Source of the DNA: Norana najaformis | Lineage: Eukaryota > Annelida > Clitellata > Crassiclitellata > Hormogastridae | Assembly (NCBI GenBank): GCA_964023275.1 | Contig: OZ029913.1 | Coordinates: forward strand, 44,390,476-44,454,475 | Length of the DNA stretch: 64,000 bases | Direction: 5' to 3' | Shown here: piece by piece, positions 43,934 to 53,709 of the stretch | How the letters are laid out: every line of letters begins with the position of its first letter | Numbering within the stretch: position 1 is the stretch's first letter | The notes under the pieces: model-generated | Database searches by the model: none | What the model was told of the DNA's origin: nothing | What the model saw: only the letters and a program-made list of their open reading frames with translations | Program-made: the position numbers and the translations under genes

Positions 43934-45664
43934 CTACTACTGCTACTACCACCACCACCATCACCATCACCTCCACCACCACCACCACCACCACCACCAC
44001 CACCACCACCACCACTACTACTAGTACTACTACTACTCATAATAATAATAATAAATAATAATAAGAGCTGCAGACACAGGAATATAATTATGCGACATTT
44101 GTATTGTTCATCATGTATTAAGCATTGTGCAATGGTTGAGAATCAATGTAAGGTAATGTAAGGTCAGGTAAGATTAAGTAAGGCAAGTCAAGGTAAGATA
44201 ACATACGACTACGTAAGGCAAAGAAAGGCCAGGTAAGTCCAGGTAATTAACGTAAAGCAAGGCAAGAGTATGAAGGTAAAGGAAGATGATTAGGTTAGGT
44301 AGGGCAAGGCAATGTGAATTAAGTGAGTTAAGGTATGGTAAGGAAAGACAAGGTAAGGTCTGATAAAGAGAAACAAGCCAAGGCAAAACAAGATAAGGTG
44401 AACTAAGGTAGTGTGAGTTGTGATAATGCAATAACTGATAATTCCAGAATCATGGTTCTCTATCTCCTATAGTCTTTCTTTGCGCGATTTCTTTATCCAT
44501 TTTTACAGTGACCTTTGTAAGTAGAACCCAGTAAACCTATTAACCTATTAAGGTTGTAGTACCCGAATATATCATTCTTGCGTTGTTCTTCTTGTCGAGT
44601 ACAGGAGCAGCCGAGATCCGAAAGAGCAAAGTGACCGAGGCCCATAACGACGCAGTCGGTGAACAGAACCCGGCAGCGATCGCCTACATCAAGACATGGA
44701 GCGAGTTTAAGGCGCTCTTCAAGAGCGTCTTCACGAATCCCACCTACCTCTGTCTCACACTCTTCGCCTGCTGTGACAACTTCATCATTGCAGGATTCAC
44801 CGCATTTGGTCCGAAGGTCTTCGAGGTCGGATTCACTTTAACGGCAGCTGTCGCCGGAGCTATATTCGGTAACAGTCTATTATTTATTTATTTCTTGATA
44901 GAGTTTATTCCGTAAAAGTTTTTTTTATTAATTTATTTCTTTTTTCGGTTAAAGTTTATTATTAATTTATTTCTTGCTGGAGCTGTATTCGGTAAAAGTT
45001 TATTATTTATTTATTTCTTGCTAGAGCTGTATTCATTAAAGTTTATTATTAATTTATTTCTTGCTGGAGTTGTATTCAGTAAAAGTTTATTATTAGACTA
45101 ATTTATTTCTTGCAGGAGCCATATTCGGTTAAGGTTTATTGTTCATTATTTTTTGCAGGAGCTATATTCAGCATCAGTTTATTATTAATTTATTTATTTA
45201 AAGCAATTATCAAATCCGAATCTGAGGCGCGGATAAATGTTCGCTAGAGCCCAATGTCTTATTATGCCCATGCTTTATGTCTGTCTGTTTCAATTGTCTA
45301 AAATTGGACGAATACCTGTGCAGGTGTTGTACTGTTACCTGCCGGTGCTGGAGGAACCATTGTCGGAGGCGTGCTCATCGAGAAGCTGAAGCTGAGCTGC
45401 CGACAGATCATTCGCATCCAGGCTGTGCTCACTGCTTTCGTCACAGCCGGTATTTGTCTGCTGCTCCTCACATGCAATCCACTGGACTTTGCTGGCGTCA
45501 ATGTCGCCTACAACACCAAGTAATGACGACCAATGTTATTCAACTGCTACCTGTCTTTAGATTTTCCTAAGGTAATGCAATCGCTCATTTGTTACACGCC
45601 TCTTTCAGTAAAGCTTCTCTGAAGATACCAATTATCTTGGTAAAATAGAATAAGGTAAACGTTC

Positions 45665-45696
<32 letters not shown>

Positions 45697-48600
45697 TTGT
45701 CTGTCTGTTTGTCTGTCTGTTTGTCTGTTTGTCTGTGGGTATCTACGTATTAATAGAGCCTTTTAAGTTTCTTAAAGCACACATCTCGCTATCGTAAAAG
45801 GAATTATGGTTCGAAAAGGATTGCAGCTCTTTTGTAAGCGAAGGATGCTCGTCTCGTGTACTCTGCCTGATAGGCCCTGTCTTATATCGACCATCGCTAG
45901 AAATGAAGCAAAAATGCCAATGCTGTTGTTGAAATATTAAACGGCCGAAATGACTTCAGAGATTTAAGGTGATGATGGAAACTGTTTCAGTGTCTCGTCG
46001 TCGTCGAATGCGTTGAACCTGACGGATGCCTGTAACATCGGCTGCGACTGTCAGTACGTCGCCTACAGTCCGATCTGCAGCCACGACAACATCATGTACT
46101 ACTCTCCATGTCACGCCGGCTGCGGTCTCATGGACGACGGAGACACGAAGGTTTCTCAATAAACAATTCAGAAAATATTCACAACCACCCTTCGTGCTCA
46201 ATTACATCACATCGCATTGTATTATATTACATTACATGTGCCTGTGGGATGTACTTGGCTAAAAAGTTTACCTTTGGCGGAAGCGTTTGCCTTTCAACTA
46301 GGCGTCCGGGATTCTTTGTCGAATCCTGTTGTGTGATGCGTGCATACAATTTACAATTGTTTATTGGTCCATTCAAACCCGTTGGGAAATGCTGCCAGGT
46401 TGTTGGATTGCGCTTAAGCCGAAGTATCCTTCAATCCTGAGGACCACAGCTCTGAGGAATAATCTTAAAGGAGGTGTATAGTAATAACCGTGTGTCATAA
46501 TATCACCAGTAGTCAAATATGGGCGTAAAGGGGCTACATACATTACAGTTTACACCATGTTACTGTTATTAATCGTAGGCAGTGGGGTTAAGAGCGCGGA
46601 ATATGTTACATCTAAGTTATACTGAGCGATTAGTGCTTAGTTAGCATCTGTTCTTAGGAACAGTGATCGTAAACTGCTACCTGTCTTTAGATTTTCCTAA
46701 GGTAATGCAATCGCTCATTTGTTACACGCCTCTTTCAGTAAAGCTTCTCTGAAGATATGATGTTCTGTAAGAATCTAATTGTGGTTCACAGCCACATGTT
46801 ATAGCCACTTGACTTGTAGCGCATTAGCTTTCCACGAAGGCCATTTAGAGAATCGTCTGCTGCGTGTTTCATATACCGTCTCAGTAAGCAAATTTGAAAG
46901 CAGTTTAATAGAAAGAAAAGGAAGAGAAGTCCTTTTAGGTAACCTCGTGAGGCAGCCATGGGTATGAAATGCTTGCGATTTCATTGTCTTAGCCTCAATA
47001 TAAGAGGATGCGAAGCCAGTCGATCTCTCCTTCGCCGCCTGAGCTTCCCACCGACAGTGAAGGGTCAATGTACTCATTTCCAACCGAGTTCACTAAGCGG
47101 GCACTAGTGGAACAGTCATTTTTCGACTTATCGTTTTTATTCTGGCGGGAATTTGAACCCCAACCTCTGGGTTGGCAGTTCAGCACATGCACTAAGAACA
47201 AACGATCATCACGCAGCTCTAGTTAAAGGTATAATGCTGCGAAAATCGCAGTAATTTGTGACATAGGCCTATACAGTAGTTTACCGTAAAAAATCACAAT
47301 ATGGAGTAGGATTAGATTAACTGTGTAGGTACTCGAGCCTTAATATTCGAACATTACACCCATAGGCTAGTTTTTTTAGGCGGCAGAACCAAATTGTTTT
47401 GAACCAAATTGTTCTTTTTTGATTTTTCATAGCAAACGCATTGTTTACGTACTTACTGTTGCTTAATCTTGTAGAACTACTACAACTGTTCTTGTATTGA
47501 AAATCCTACGGATTTCAGCGAAGCGGAGGCGACGTCCAGTAATTGTAAAGCGGATTCTTGTCCAGTTGCTATAGTCTTCATGATCGTCTTCTTCTTCGCT
47601 GTCGCCTTCATATTCATCTGCTTCACAATGAATATGGCAGCAACGCTTAGGTAAGCGAAACAAAATTCATGGGTAGTTCATGGGAATATCTCTGCGATTA
47701 GTGAGAGTCTGGATTCAGTTTACTCATGAATAACCATGGAATTCATTCAATGTTGCTCGAATCTGTTCTAATCTATTCTATTTTTACCTAGTATAGTCTC
47801 ATGTAGTCTAGGCTAACCCTGTTGATCTGGTCTAATCCTGTCTGCTCTAAACTGAATCTGATCTAATCTTATTGGTATGGATACAGGAAGACACTCCATT
47901 TGATTTCAAATATTGTCGTGCTTCAATAATAGAAACTATTCCTTATGTTTAACATTCTCAATTTTACTTCGAATTTTATGAGGTTGGTTAAATATCTGTT
48001 TTCTGCTGCCACAAGATAAGTTTTACCTATTTATTTTTTGCTTATGTTGGTTTTTATGTTGCCTTCTGTGGCTGTCTTGGTGCGAATAGAAACATTGTCT
48101 TATCGCTAGTTTCATCTGAGTGTCTAGCTTCTGCCGTTCGGCTATGCTTCATGCAGCAAGTTTCCCCACGGTTCTATAATTGTTTCTGTATAGCTCCACC
48201 CTAACACTACTGGCACACTTGAGTTTTCTGTGCTCATGAGTCGTCCTTGAGTTGAGGATTCTGTTCTTTTTTTTACTAATTTTAGGTCATGTCTTCATAG
48301 ATCTACTTGTTGTGTGCTTAGGGTCGCTGGAAGGTTGACTCCTAACAATGTATACCCCACTGAAATGGGTTGAATTACTGTGGGCGGTTCTTCTTTTGAG
48401 AATTGGATTTGAGAGAAGTTAATCTGCCTTGGATTTTTGAATTCTTCTCTTCTGTATTAACTGCTCACAGTTTGGAACAGACATATTCATTCAATCTTGT
48501 ACCAAGGACAGCTTTTTCGCTTAGGCCCTCTCTGTTGCTATCCCTAAAAATAGAAATGAGTCTTCCACTCCAAAAGAACGACCTGGCTCACCAATTCAAT

Positions 48601-51600
48601 CATCACTGACATTTCATTTTTCCTTCTTATACTTCTGGCAGGTAACATTGAGTTAAATCGAAGTCCGGTGTCAAGTCATAGCCTCAATTTAGGTGGATGC
48701 TTCATCTGTTCAATGCCCACTATAGATTTTAGTGTTAATTCGCGTAGAACAGTTCTACTGCCCGTCGTGCATTGTCCAGGTACTATTCTCTGACTACGTG
48801 GATGGCTTTAAACAAATTACTATGCCGTGAAAAGTAACCCCTGCTGTACATTCCGCTGCCAAAGTGCTTGCCAATAAATTCTCGACTTTCTTAATTTCTT
48901 TGTGGATGAAATGTTCGGAATAAGTTCTGCTACGAGAGAGATGAGCTTTATTTTACTTTAAGTCCTAAGATTAGATTAGGCGATTGCGCTGTTGCCCATA
49001 CTTGCGGGAATGCGTTCAACGGAAACCGGGTGTCATAAATCAGTTATCGTAACAGCTAACGTCATAAGTCGCTGACGAGAGTTCAATAAGTGACCAACTC
49101 GGCAGATACCAAGCAAGTCTGAAGTCTGCATGCGATGTTCGCTATGACTACTTAGCCGACAGATAAGGATTTATGAGACCGATTTGATGGATTTATGAGA
49201 CCGATTTGATATAATCTGTAGGTTCTATTGACAGGTTTGAGAAGTCCACTAAAGCGCTACATAAATAACTGAATGCATACGAAACCTACGCGGGACATTC
49301 CGAAACTGCGAGAGCCAATATTTGGATCTTGGCAAAGTTCATAATTGTTAAGCGATAAAAATGATGTTCTGTGAGAGAAAGGGAGCATCATTTTTCATTC
49401 TCTCGATCCGGTTGATCTAATCGTGGTTCAACCTTTACACCCCGGTGTCAAAGGACAGCCACATGTTATCTAGCTTACAGCCACTTGACTCGTACCAGCG
49501 CATTAGCGTTCGGTGGCAATCGCGTATGACAGTCCTCGCCTCACGAAGGCCATTTATACTGAGACCGACAACGTTGAGAAACCTTGAGAATCGTCTATTG
49601 CTCTCAATAAAAAGTAACATGTAACTAAGGCATGTCTGTTTATTGTGACTTGAAGTCAGACACTGTTAGAGGCCGAGCGGCTAACATGTCGGCTTTTCAT
49701 CTCTGCGACCCGCGTTCGAATCCTGAGCCCGTCGTCGTAATCGTTATCTCGAAGTTTCTACAGCGCTCAAAGAAAGCTAAGTTGCGGGAATCAGATTATT
49801 CGCAGGCACTTAGTCAAAACAAAATTAATAGAAAGATAAGGTCAGGTGCGGTTTCAGGTCGAGGTCCAAGGGTCAGGTAGGCAGACAGTCAGACGGCTAC
49901 GTTGAATGGAGTTTAGAACTGGATCAGCTTCATGTGAAATCGACTTGCATTACGTTGTCGAAGTGCATGCGGGTAACCTCGAAGGCCATCATCTTCGATA
50001 AGAGTGTCTCCTTAAACTCAAACCACTCAGGCTTAGGTCTACACTGCGTTTAGTAAACTTTACTACCTAATATCGCGTTGAGAGGTCATTGAAAACGTTT
50101 TGTCACTTTCAGACACGAGTTTGCGTAGAATATGTTCAGGTTAAGTCAGAATATATTCTGGTTTTAAGGTTAAGGTGAAATGCACAAGTACGAGAGTTGC
50201 TGAGGAGTCTCTTATGCGCTATATAAATGTCCAATTACATCACAATAAGACATATTTAATCACTTTTAATCACGTTACGAGGGTGACTGGAGAATTCTAT
50301 TGTAACTGTATTGTATTGTTACAAGAGAACAGCATGCAGCGTGACCTAATAAGGCCATTCATTACTTGGAACAAATATATTGAAAGCGATCTAGAGATCT
50401 AAGCAAGGTCGCAGTTTGCATTAATACGTGAATGTAAACACACAGCGTGCATTATTCATACAAAAGCAATTCACTTCTAAATTCTAGAATGTAATGCCTA
50501 CCAATGTGCAGACTTTATTCAATAGTGTGCCAGAACGCTCGTAGTTTAGTGTCAAAGTAGGCGAACACAGCAGGACAGTTGCACCTGTGGAACTATTTGT
50601 AATTGTAATATTGGAAATTCCTATAGCATAGTAAATAGCGAGCTAGTGTTAGGTTGATTCACAATTTCAGTCGTCAGTGCAAGTGTTAAGAGCGAATTAA
50701 TATATATGGAAACATATAGTAGTAGGCATCTCTGCTTGTGTCAGACACTAATACGGATAACACGTTCATATACACAAACTGTCTGTTGTCGAAAAGGACG
50801 TTCAATGTCTCCTCTACTGAAACAGTGCTGTCTAACTACACGATAGGCACATTACTGTCTGGCTACATGTAAAGACTACGGAAAAGTGCTTTATCATCAG
50901 ACCATTGATGTCTGCTAGTGTTGGACTTTACTACCAACTCTAAAATAGAGAAGATCAAGAACTCCGTTTGGAAAAAGCAACTACTCATCATTAAGGCGAA
51001 TGGATGCCGGAATTAGTTTAGTTCTTCCTTGACGCCATCTGTTGCCTAAACTGTGTATACTATGTTACACGCAACTCCAACACTTAGCTACAGATCAGTT
51101 TCTGCCGTTTGCAGACACCAAGTACTTTGGAGAGAAAGAGAGACAGAGACAGAGAGAGACAGAGACAGAGAGAGACAGAGACAGAGAGAGACAGAGAGAG
51201 ACAGAGAGAACAACTGTACGGACTTAAAACCCTCGAGTTAACCGAATGTTCAGCACTAAATCTAGAAGTGTAATTATATCTGACATCTGTTTACAGCGCT
51301 GAGGATTGGTGTACATTTTCGATAGAACGTACATATGCTCGACTCCTCCAGCCAGTTACTTACTTACTTAAGCCAGGCATACCATACTTGATTTGATTTA
51401 GCATCGCTGATTAAGCTGCTCTGTCTGACGCACATTTTGGCGTTGAGAAATATCGGACATTTACATTGTGTTTACATTATCATGGTTCGGGGCACATTCA
51501 AATTTTGAACACATAATTAGAGAACTCTAGATAGAGTGGTAAAAGAATAAGGTACCATATCCGAAACCGCTATGTTTTGCTAGTAATACAATGCAATAGA

Positions 51601-53709
51601 ACATGCCATTCATTGTGTACCAGTTCCACCCATAGTGACCGACAGCGCATTACAAAGGCGCTAATGTAATAAGACAAATGACCTGAGACTTGGAATTTAG
51701 TCCAAACTCAAAAGTCTCTGCCAACGACTGTTTACATGGCACGTTGATATGGTCTATCATTTCTATCTAATCTAATCTCATCCAATGACTTCTGTACCGC
51801 CTTTATCATAATGCACGAGGCATGAAACGATGATCGCTTGAAGTGTAATCGTTGTAAAAAATCATATTCCGTTGGAGAAGTCCGGTCGAAATCATAAGAG
51901 TCAGGGAACCAGAAGTCGTAAGCAAGTTGGAAACAGAGGAGCCTAAGTGATGCTAAAGTACTGACAAAATGCACATAACTGGGCAGTAGATTCCAAAGCT
52001 TTGGACCAGCTCTGAGAAAGCCAAAGACCCCAAAACTGTTCTGATGCGAGACAAAGCAACAGTTAGAATGCGCGTTGATCGAATGCAAAATTTACTGGTA
52101 TGAACAAATTCTTCTTAATTCCTATTGCTTCTGGTTTTTTCGTCTAAGGTGCGTTTCAAGTTCGCAGACGTCTTTTGCCATTGGAATTCAAGTCCTGTTC
52201 ATCAAATTACTTGGTAAGGCCATCCATTCTATTTATTACAGGTGTTTGTAGCTGAACACTTATATAACTCCTTTGTGAACCCCCTCTGAATTTCAAAGAC
52301 CTTCTAAATAAATTCTTCCTCATCTCTCTCCCCTCTCTAACCCAAACACCACCCACCGTAGCTGTCACGTTGTAGCTCTGCCTGACTTTGGATCTTGACC
52401 TGGAACCGAACTCTTTTGCCTATCGATTTTATTTTTGACTGAGCGCCTGTGGATAAGCTGGTCCCCGCGACGTGGCTTTCGTTGGGCGCTGTAGAAATCT
52501 CGGTACTACGATTACGACTACGATTACAATAAATATAATGTTAGAAGCGGTGGGTTGTAACTTGAGAGTAAGGTTCAGCGCTGTTCTTTTCGTTCGTATA
52601 GTTTCTTATATTTGAACATTTATCGAATGTTCGTATCCTTTAACTCAGCACAACTATGCTTAGCTGCGCAAAACTTCAGAACTACACTTAAAAACCTCTT
52701 AGACGCTCGAAAAGTTCACCTATGCAGTTATGGCCTCGGAGGCGAGGGTTCTTGAACTCTCTAGATTTGGCCAGGCCCTTCGAGCAAGTGCGACCGTAAC
52801 GATATTTATATATATAAGGCTATATATGTATATATAGGCTAATATACACAATAGCCTGAAATATTATATCCTGTATATATATCCTAACATGTCCTGCGCA
52901 GAGCATCTGTGTGCTAATTCGACAAAATGATCCTTCTGAAGAAAATCTCCTGCATTCTGGCGATCACTCTTTGCTCCTATTCGTTGGTGCAATTCCCAGT
53001 CTTTTCTTATCGTAAACTGCACAGCCTGCTTTGCTCTCATATCGTTCGCCAGAGAGCGCCAGTGTTCACCTTCACACAGCATTACAGCCAGACCAAACGC
53101 ACGCGCTCGTTCAAGGCTATTACATATATAAAGAATCAAATTTAACCCTTACACCTTAACCTCATGCATGCGAAGGCACACAAATGCACACATGCACACA
53201 ACACACATGCAAACACATATATAATATGCACAATCAAATTCTGGCTCACTTTGTTACCGATTAATTAAATAATTAATTATGGTTACACAGGTACCATACC
53301 TGGTCCACTGTTCCTCGGCATGGCTTTCGACATGTCATGCATCTTGTGGCAATACGACGAATGCGGCAACAGAGGCAATTGCCTTATCTACGACAACAAG
53401 GACCTTGCCCTTCAGCTGTTCATTATTTGCTTCATCATCAAGGTCATCTCCCTCGTTGCCGTGGTGATGGCTGTCATCGTCTACAAACCCCCAGCGACCG
53501 TCGAGCCCCTCGTCAAGGAAGTCCTTGCCACGGATGAAATGGTCACGGCGTCTACTGTCACAGAGGTGATGGAATCAAAGGTAGCTCCATCTATCAAAGA
53601 TGAGGACAGGGATGCACCAAATGGCTACAACACGATTCCAATGACTGCTTTTGTCTCCGACTCGGCTGATATTAACAAAGCCCTTGAAGAGGATAGCATT
53701 CACTTATAA
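38685..53709 (+). CDS. SLCO: Organic anion transporter (OATP/SLCO), complete 10-exon gene
   Basis: Exons: 38685-39025, 41859-42172, 42943-43045, 43601-43722, 44605-44868, 45324-45519, 45991-46150, 47475-47650, 52149-52213 and 53291-53709. They sum to 2160 bases (719 codons plus stop), all with GT/AG introns and matching phases. OATPs are 12-helix plasma-membrane carriers taking up organic anions such as conjugated steroids, eicosanoids and xenobiotics by exchange. Diagnostic segments are RYGCFGCKPPWLQ at the N-terminus, IGRLLIGAGSTPI with TYMDDC after TM3-4, ITPTDSRWIGAWW (the OATP signature), and a Kazal-like Cys-rich loop between TM9 and TM10 (SPCHAGC). Length is normal for the family. Its 3' end lies in duplication copy B. 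Family is certain; substrate and SLCO subtype cannot be told. Confidence 0.95.
39140..41065 (+). mobile_element. LINE (CR1-like) in OATP intron 1, degenerate
   Basis: In plus orientation, frames read EYWEKKVARHEKDPKRLW, then KSCELDPLP, then reverse transcriptase segments GQSGFRRHNSTESVLLSLL, FDTVDHNILLHRLE, VPQGSVLGSLLY and a decayed active site CADDAQ. A thumb region (IDYCNSVLAGLPKYRLSSLQ) and AVVGPYLWNGL near the end follow. It ends in an (ATACA)n run at about 41045-41062. It is truncated at the 5' side and broken by several frameshifts. Confidence 0.85.
41460..41835 (+). repeat. CCTTA/CCTTG array in OATP intron 1
   Basis: A degenerate 5-base-period array (ccttgccttaccttac type) ends about 24 bases before the exon 2 acceptor. 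Its complement type occurs in intron 4 (44148-44420). Confidence 0.88.
41859..42172 (+). CDS. SLCO: OATP exon 2
   Basis: Follows tttggtcgtag, ends before gtattc. It encodes TM3, an extracellular loop with two cysteines and a potential N-glycosylation site (NRTSGC), and TM4 with IGRLLIGAGSTPI and TYMDDC, strongly OATP-like. In phase 2, out phase 1. Confidence 0.92.
42185..42370 (+). repeat. (GTTC)n/(CATT)n microsatellite
   Basis: Degenerate cattcgttcgttcgttc repeats in intron 2. Confidence 0.85.
42383..42799 (+). promoter_or_regulatory. Promoter-like module in OATP intron 2; possible solo LTR
   Basis: In order: TGACGTAA (about 42448), a reversed CCAAT box (ATTGG, about 42491), a full CRE palindrome TGACGTCA (about 42514), an AP-1 site TGACTCA (about 42527) and TATATAAAG (about 42577). 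This is a compact bZIP-plus-TATA layout. The block can be framed by TGTGA at 42383 and TCACA at 42795-42799, with cacac/gacac flanks, like a solo LTR, but no polyadenylation signal is seen and the flanking repeat is imperfect. Confidence 0.4.
42943..43045 (+). CDS. SLCO: OATP exon 3
   Basis: Follows atgtgattag, ends before gtgggc. It encodes GIFNAMSVVGPAVAFVGGGF, the OATP TM5 region, leading to FVDFYALSPE. Confidence 0.92.
43601..43722 (+). CDS. SLCO: OATP exon 4 (family signature)
   Basis: Follows gtgtgtttag, ends before gtatct. Encodes EIGITPTDSRWIGAWWLPY, the OATP superfamily signature at the loop 3/TM6 boundary, then TM6. Confidence 0.95.
43863..44055 (+). repeat. (AGT)n-(ACT)n-(CCA)n triplet array
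   Basis: About 20 agt triplets are followed directly by actactactgctactacc, a long CCA run and actactagtactactact, then AAT triplets. The agt and act runs are complementary and can fold back. Long open frames here are artefacts. Confidence 0.92.
44148..44420 (+). repeat. TAAGG array in OATP intron 4
   Basis: A degenerate aggtaag/taaggcaagg array, the complement type of the intron 1 array. In the sense direction it contains many GGTAAG words resembling 5' splice sites. Confidence 0.88.
44605..44868 (+). CDS. SLCO: OATP exon 5
   Basis: Follows gtcgagtacag, ends at ttcg|gtaaca. It encodes the large intracellular loop (IRKSKVTEAHND, FKALFKSVFTNPTYL) and TM7-TM8 (DNFIIAGFTAFGPKVFEVGF), with the OATP pattern FGPK. 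The exon end is followed by repeated copies of itself (next entry). Confidence 0.94.
44855..45195 (+). repeat. About 44-base tandem array of the exon 5/intron 5 junction
   Basis: The last bases of exon 5 plus donor (ggagctatattcggtaac) recur about seven more times downstream as diverged forms such as ggagctgtattcggtaaaag and ggagccatattcggttaagg. They are separated by a common tattattaatttatttcttg. Several units look like a micro-exon between ttcttgcag and gtaaaag. Confidence 0.85.
45324..45519 (+). CDS. SLCO: OATP exon 6
   Basis: Follows acctgtgcag, ends before gtaatg. Encodes VLLPAGAGGTIVGGVLIEKL and a second helix (AVLTAFVTAGICLLLLTC), matching TM8-TM9. Confidence 0.92.
45542..45627 (+). 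repeat. 86-base direct repeat, copy 1
   Basis: Identical to 46672-46757. This copy lies 22 bases after exon 6 in intron 6; the other is in intron 7. Confidence 0.95.
45663..45740 (+). repeat. (CTGT)n microsatellite
   Basis: Near-perfect ctgtctgtttgtctgtctg run in intron 6. Confidence 0.95.
45991..46150 (+). CDS. SLCO: OATP exon 7 (Kazal-like loop)
   Basis: Follows aactgtttcag, ends before gtttct (a weak donor; reading through would stop four codons later). It encodes CNIGCDCQYVAYSPICS and YYSPCHAGC, the cysteine pattern of the OATP Kazal-like extracellular loop. Confidence 0.93.
46245..46480 (+). repeat. tRNA-derived SINE candidate
   Basis: ctttggcggaagcgtttgcc resembles an A box and ttctttgtcgaatcctg a B box. 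They are followed by the ggttgttggattgcgc and cttaagccgaag tail shared with the repeat at 38330. Confidence 0.5.
46672..46757 (+). repeat. 86-base direct repeat, copy 2
   Basis: Identical to 45542-45627 by eye. Its last bases run into a block (46756-46860) that is a shortened version of 49360-49600. Confidence 0.95.
47130..47205 (-). repeat. tRNA-derived SINE head, reverse
   Basis: On the minus strand, gtgcatgtgctgaactgcca and ggggttcaaattcccg look like A and B boxes. Confidence 0.45.
47475..47650 (+). CDS. SLCO: OATP exon 8
   Basis: Follows taatcttgtag, ends before gtaagc. It encodes NYYNCSCIENP, two further cysteines and TM10 (VAIVFMIVFFFAVAFIFICF). In phase 0, out phase 2, which joins the small exon 9 at 52149. 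Confidence 0.93.
47651..49355. other. OATP intron 8, nothing recognised
   Basis: About 1.7 kb of intron. No exon, RNA gene or recognisable transposon protein is seen; tctaatctaatct-like words near 47770-47880 are low complexity. Confidence 0.5.
49360..49620 (+). repeat. Dispersed repeat, longer copy
   Basis: Shares in order with 46756-46860 the words gatgttctgt, cagccacatgttat, agccacttgact, gcgcattagc and cacgaaggccattta. The 46756 copy has lost the intervening parts. Confidence 0.75.
49660..49840. repeat. tRNA-like SINE head abutting a reversed LINE tail
   Basis: ggccgagcggctaacatgtc and gcgttcgaatcctg look like Pol III A and B boxes on the plus strand. The following 49730-49840 is the reverse complement of the (GATTAC)n LINE 3' tail. 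Confidence 0.55.
52149..52213 (+). CDS. SLCO: OATP exon 9
   Basis: A 65-base exon following cgtctaag and ending before gtaagg. It encodes the end of the extracellular loop and the start of TM11 (CVSSSQTSFAIGIQ, then FIKLLG). It fits phase 2 in and phase 1 out, joining exons 8 and 10 exactly. Copy A equivalent: 2003-2067. Confidence 0.92.
53291..53709 (+). CDS. SLCO: OATP exon 10 (last)
   Basis: Follows ggttacacag and ends at TAA 53707-53709. GTIPGPLFLGMAFDMSC, TM12 (LFIICFIIKVISLVAVV) and a cytoplasmic tail ending EEDSIHL. It differs from copy A at a handful of residues, mostly in the tail. Confidence 0.95.

Noticed and set aside
43786-44161. Long poly-Gly, poly-Val, poly-Pro and poly-Thr frames
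   Set aside because: Artefacts of the triplet microsatellite.
47651-53290. Apparent missing OATP exon between exon 8 and the last exon
   Set aside because: At first the phases did not match. A 65-base exon at 52149-52213 (and 2003-2067 in copy A) restores the phase and the family sequence, so the gene is complete.
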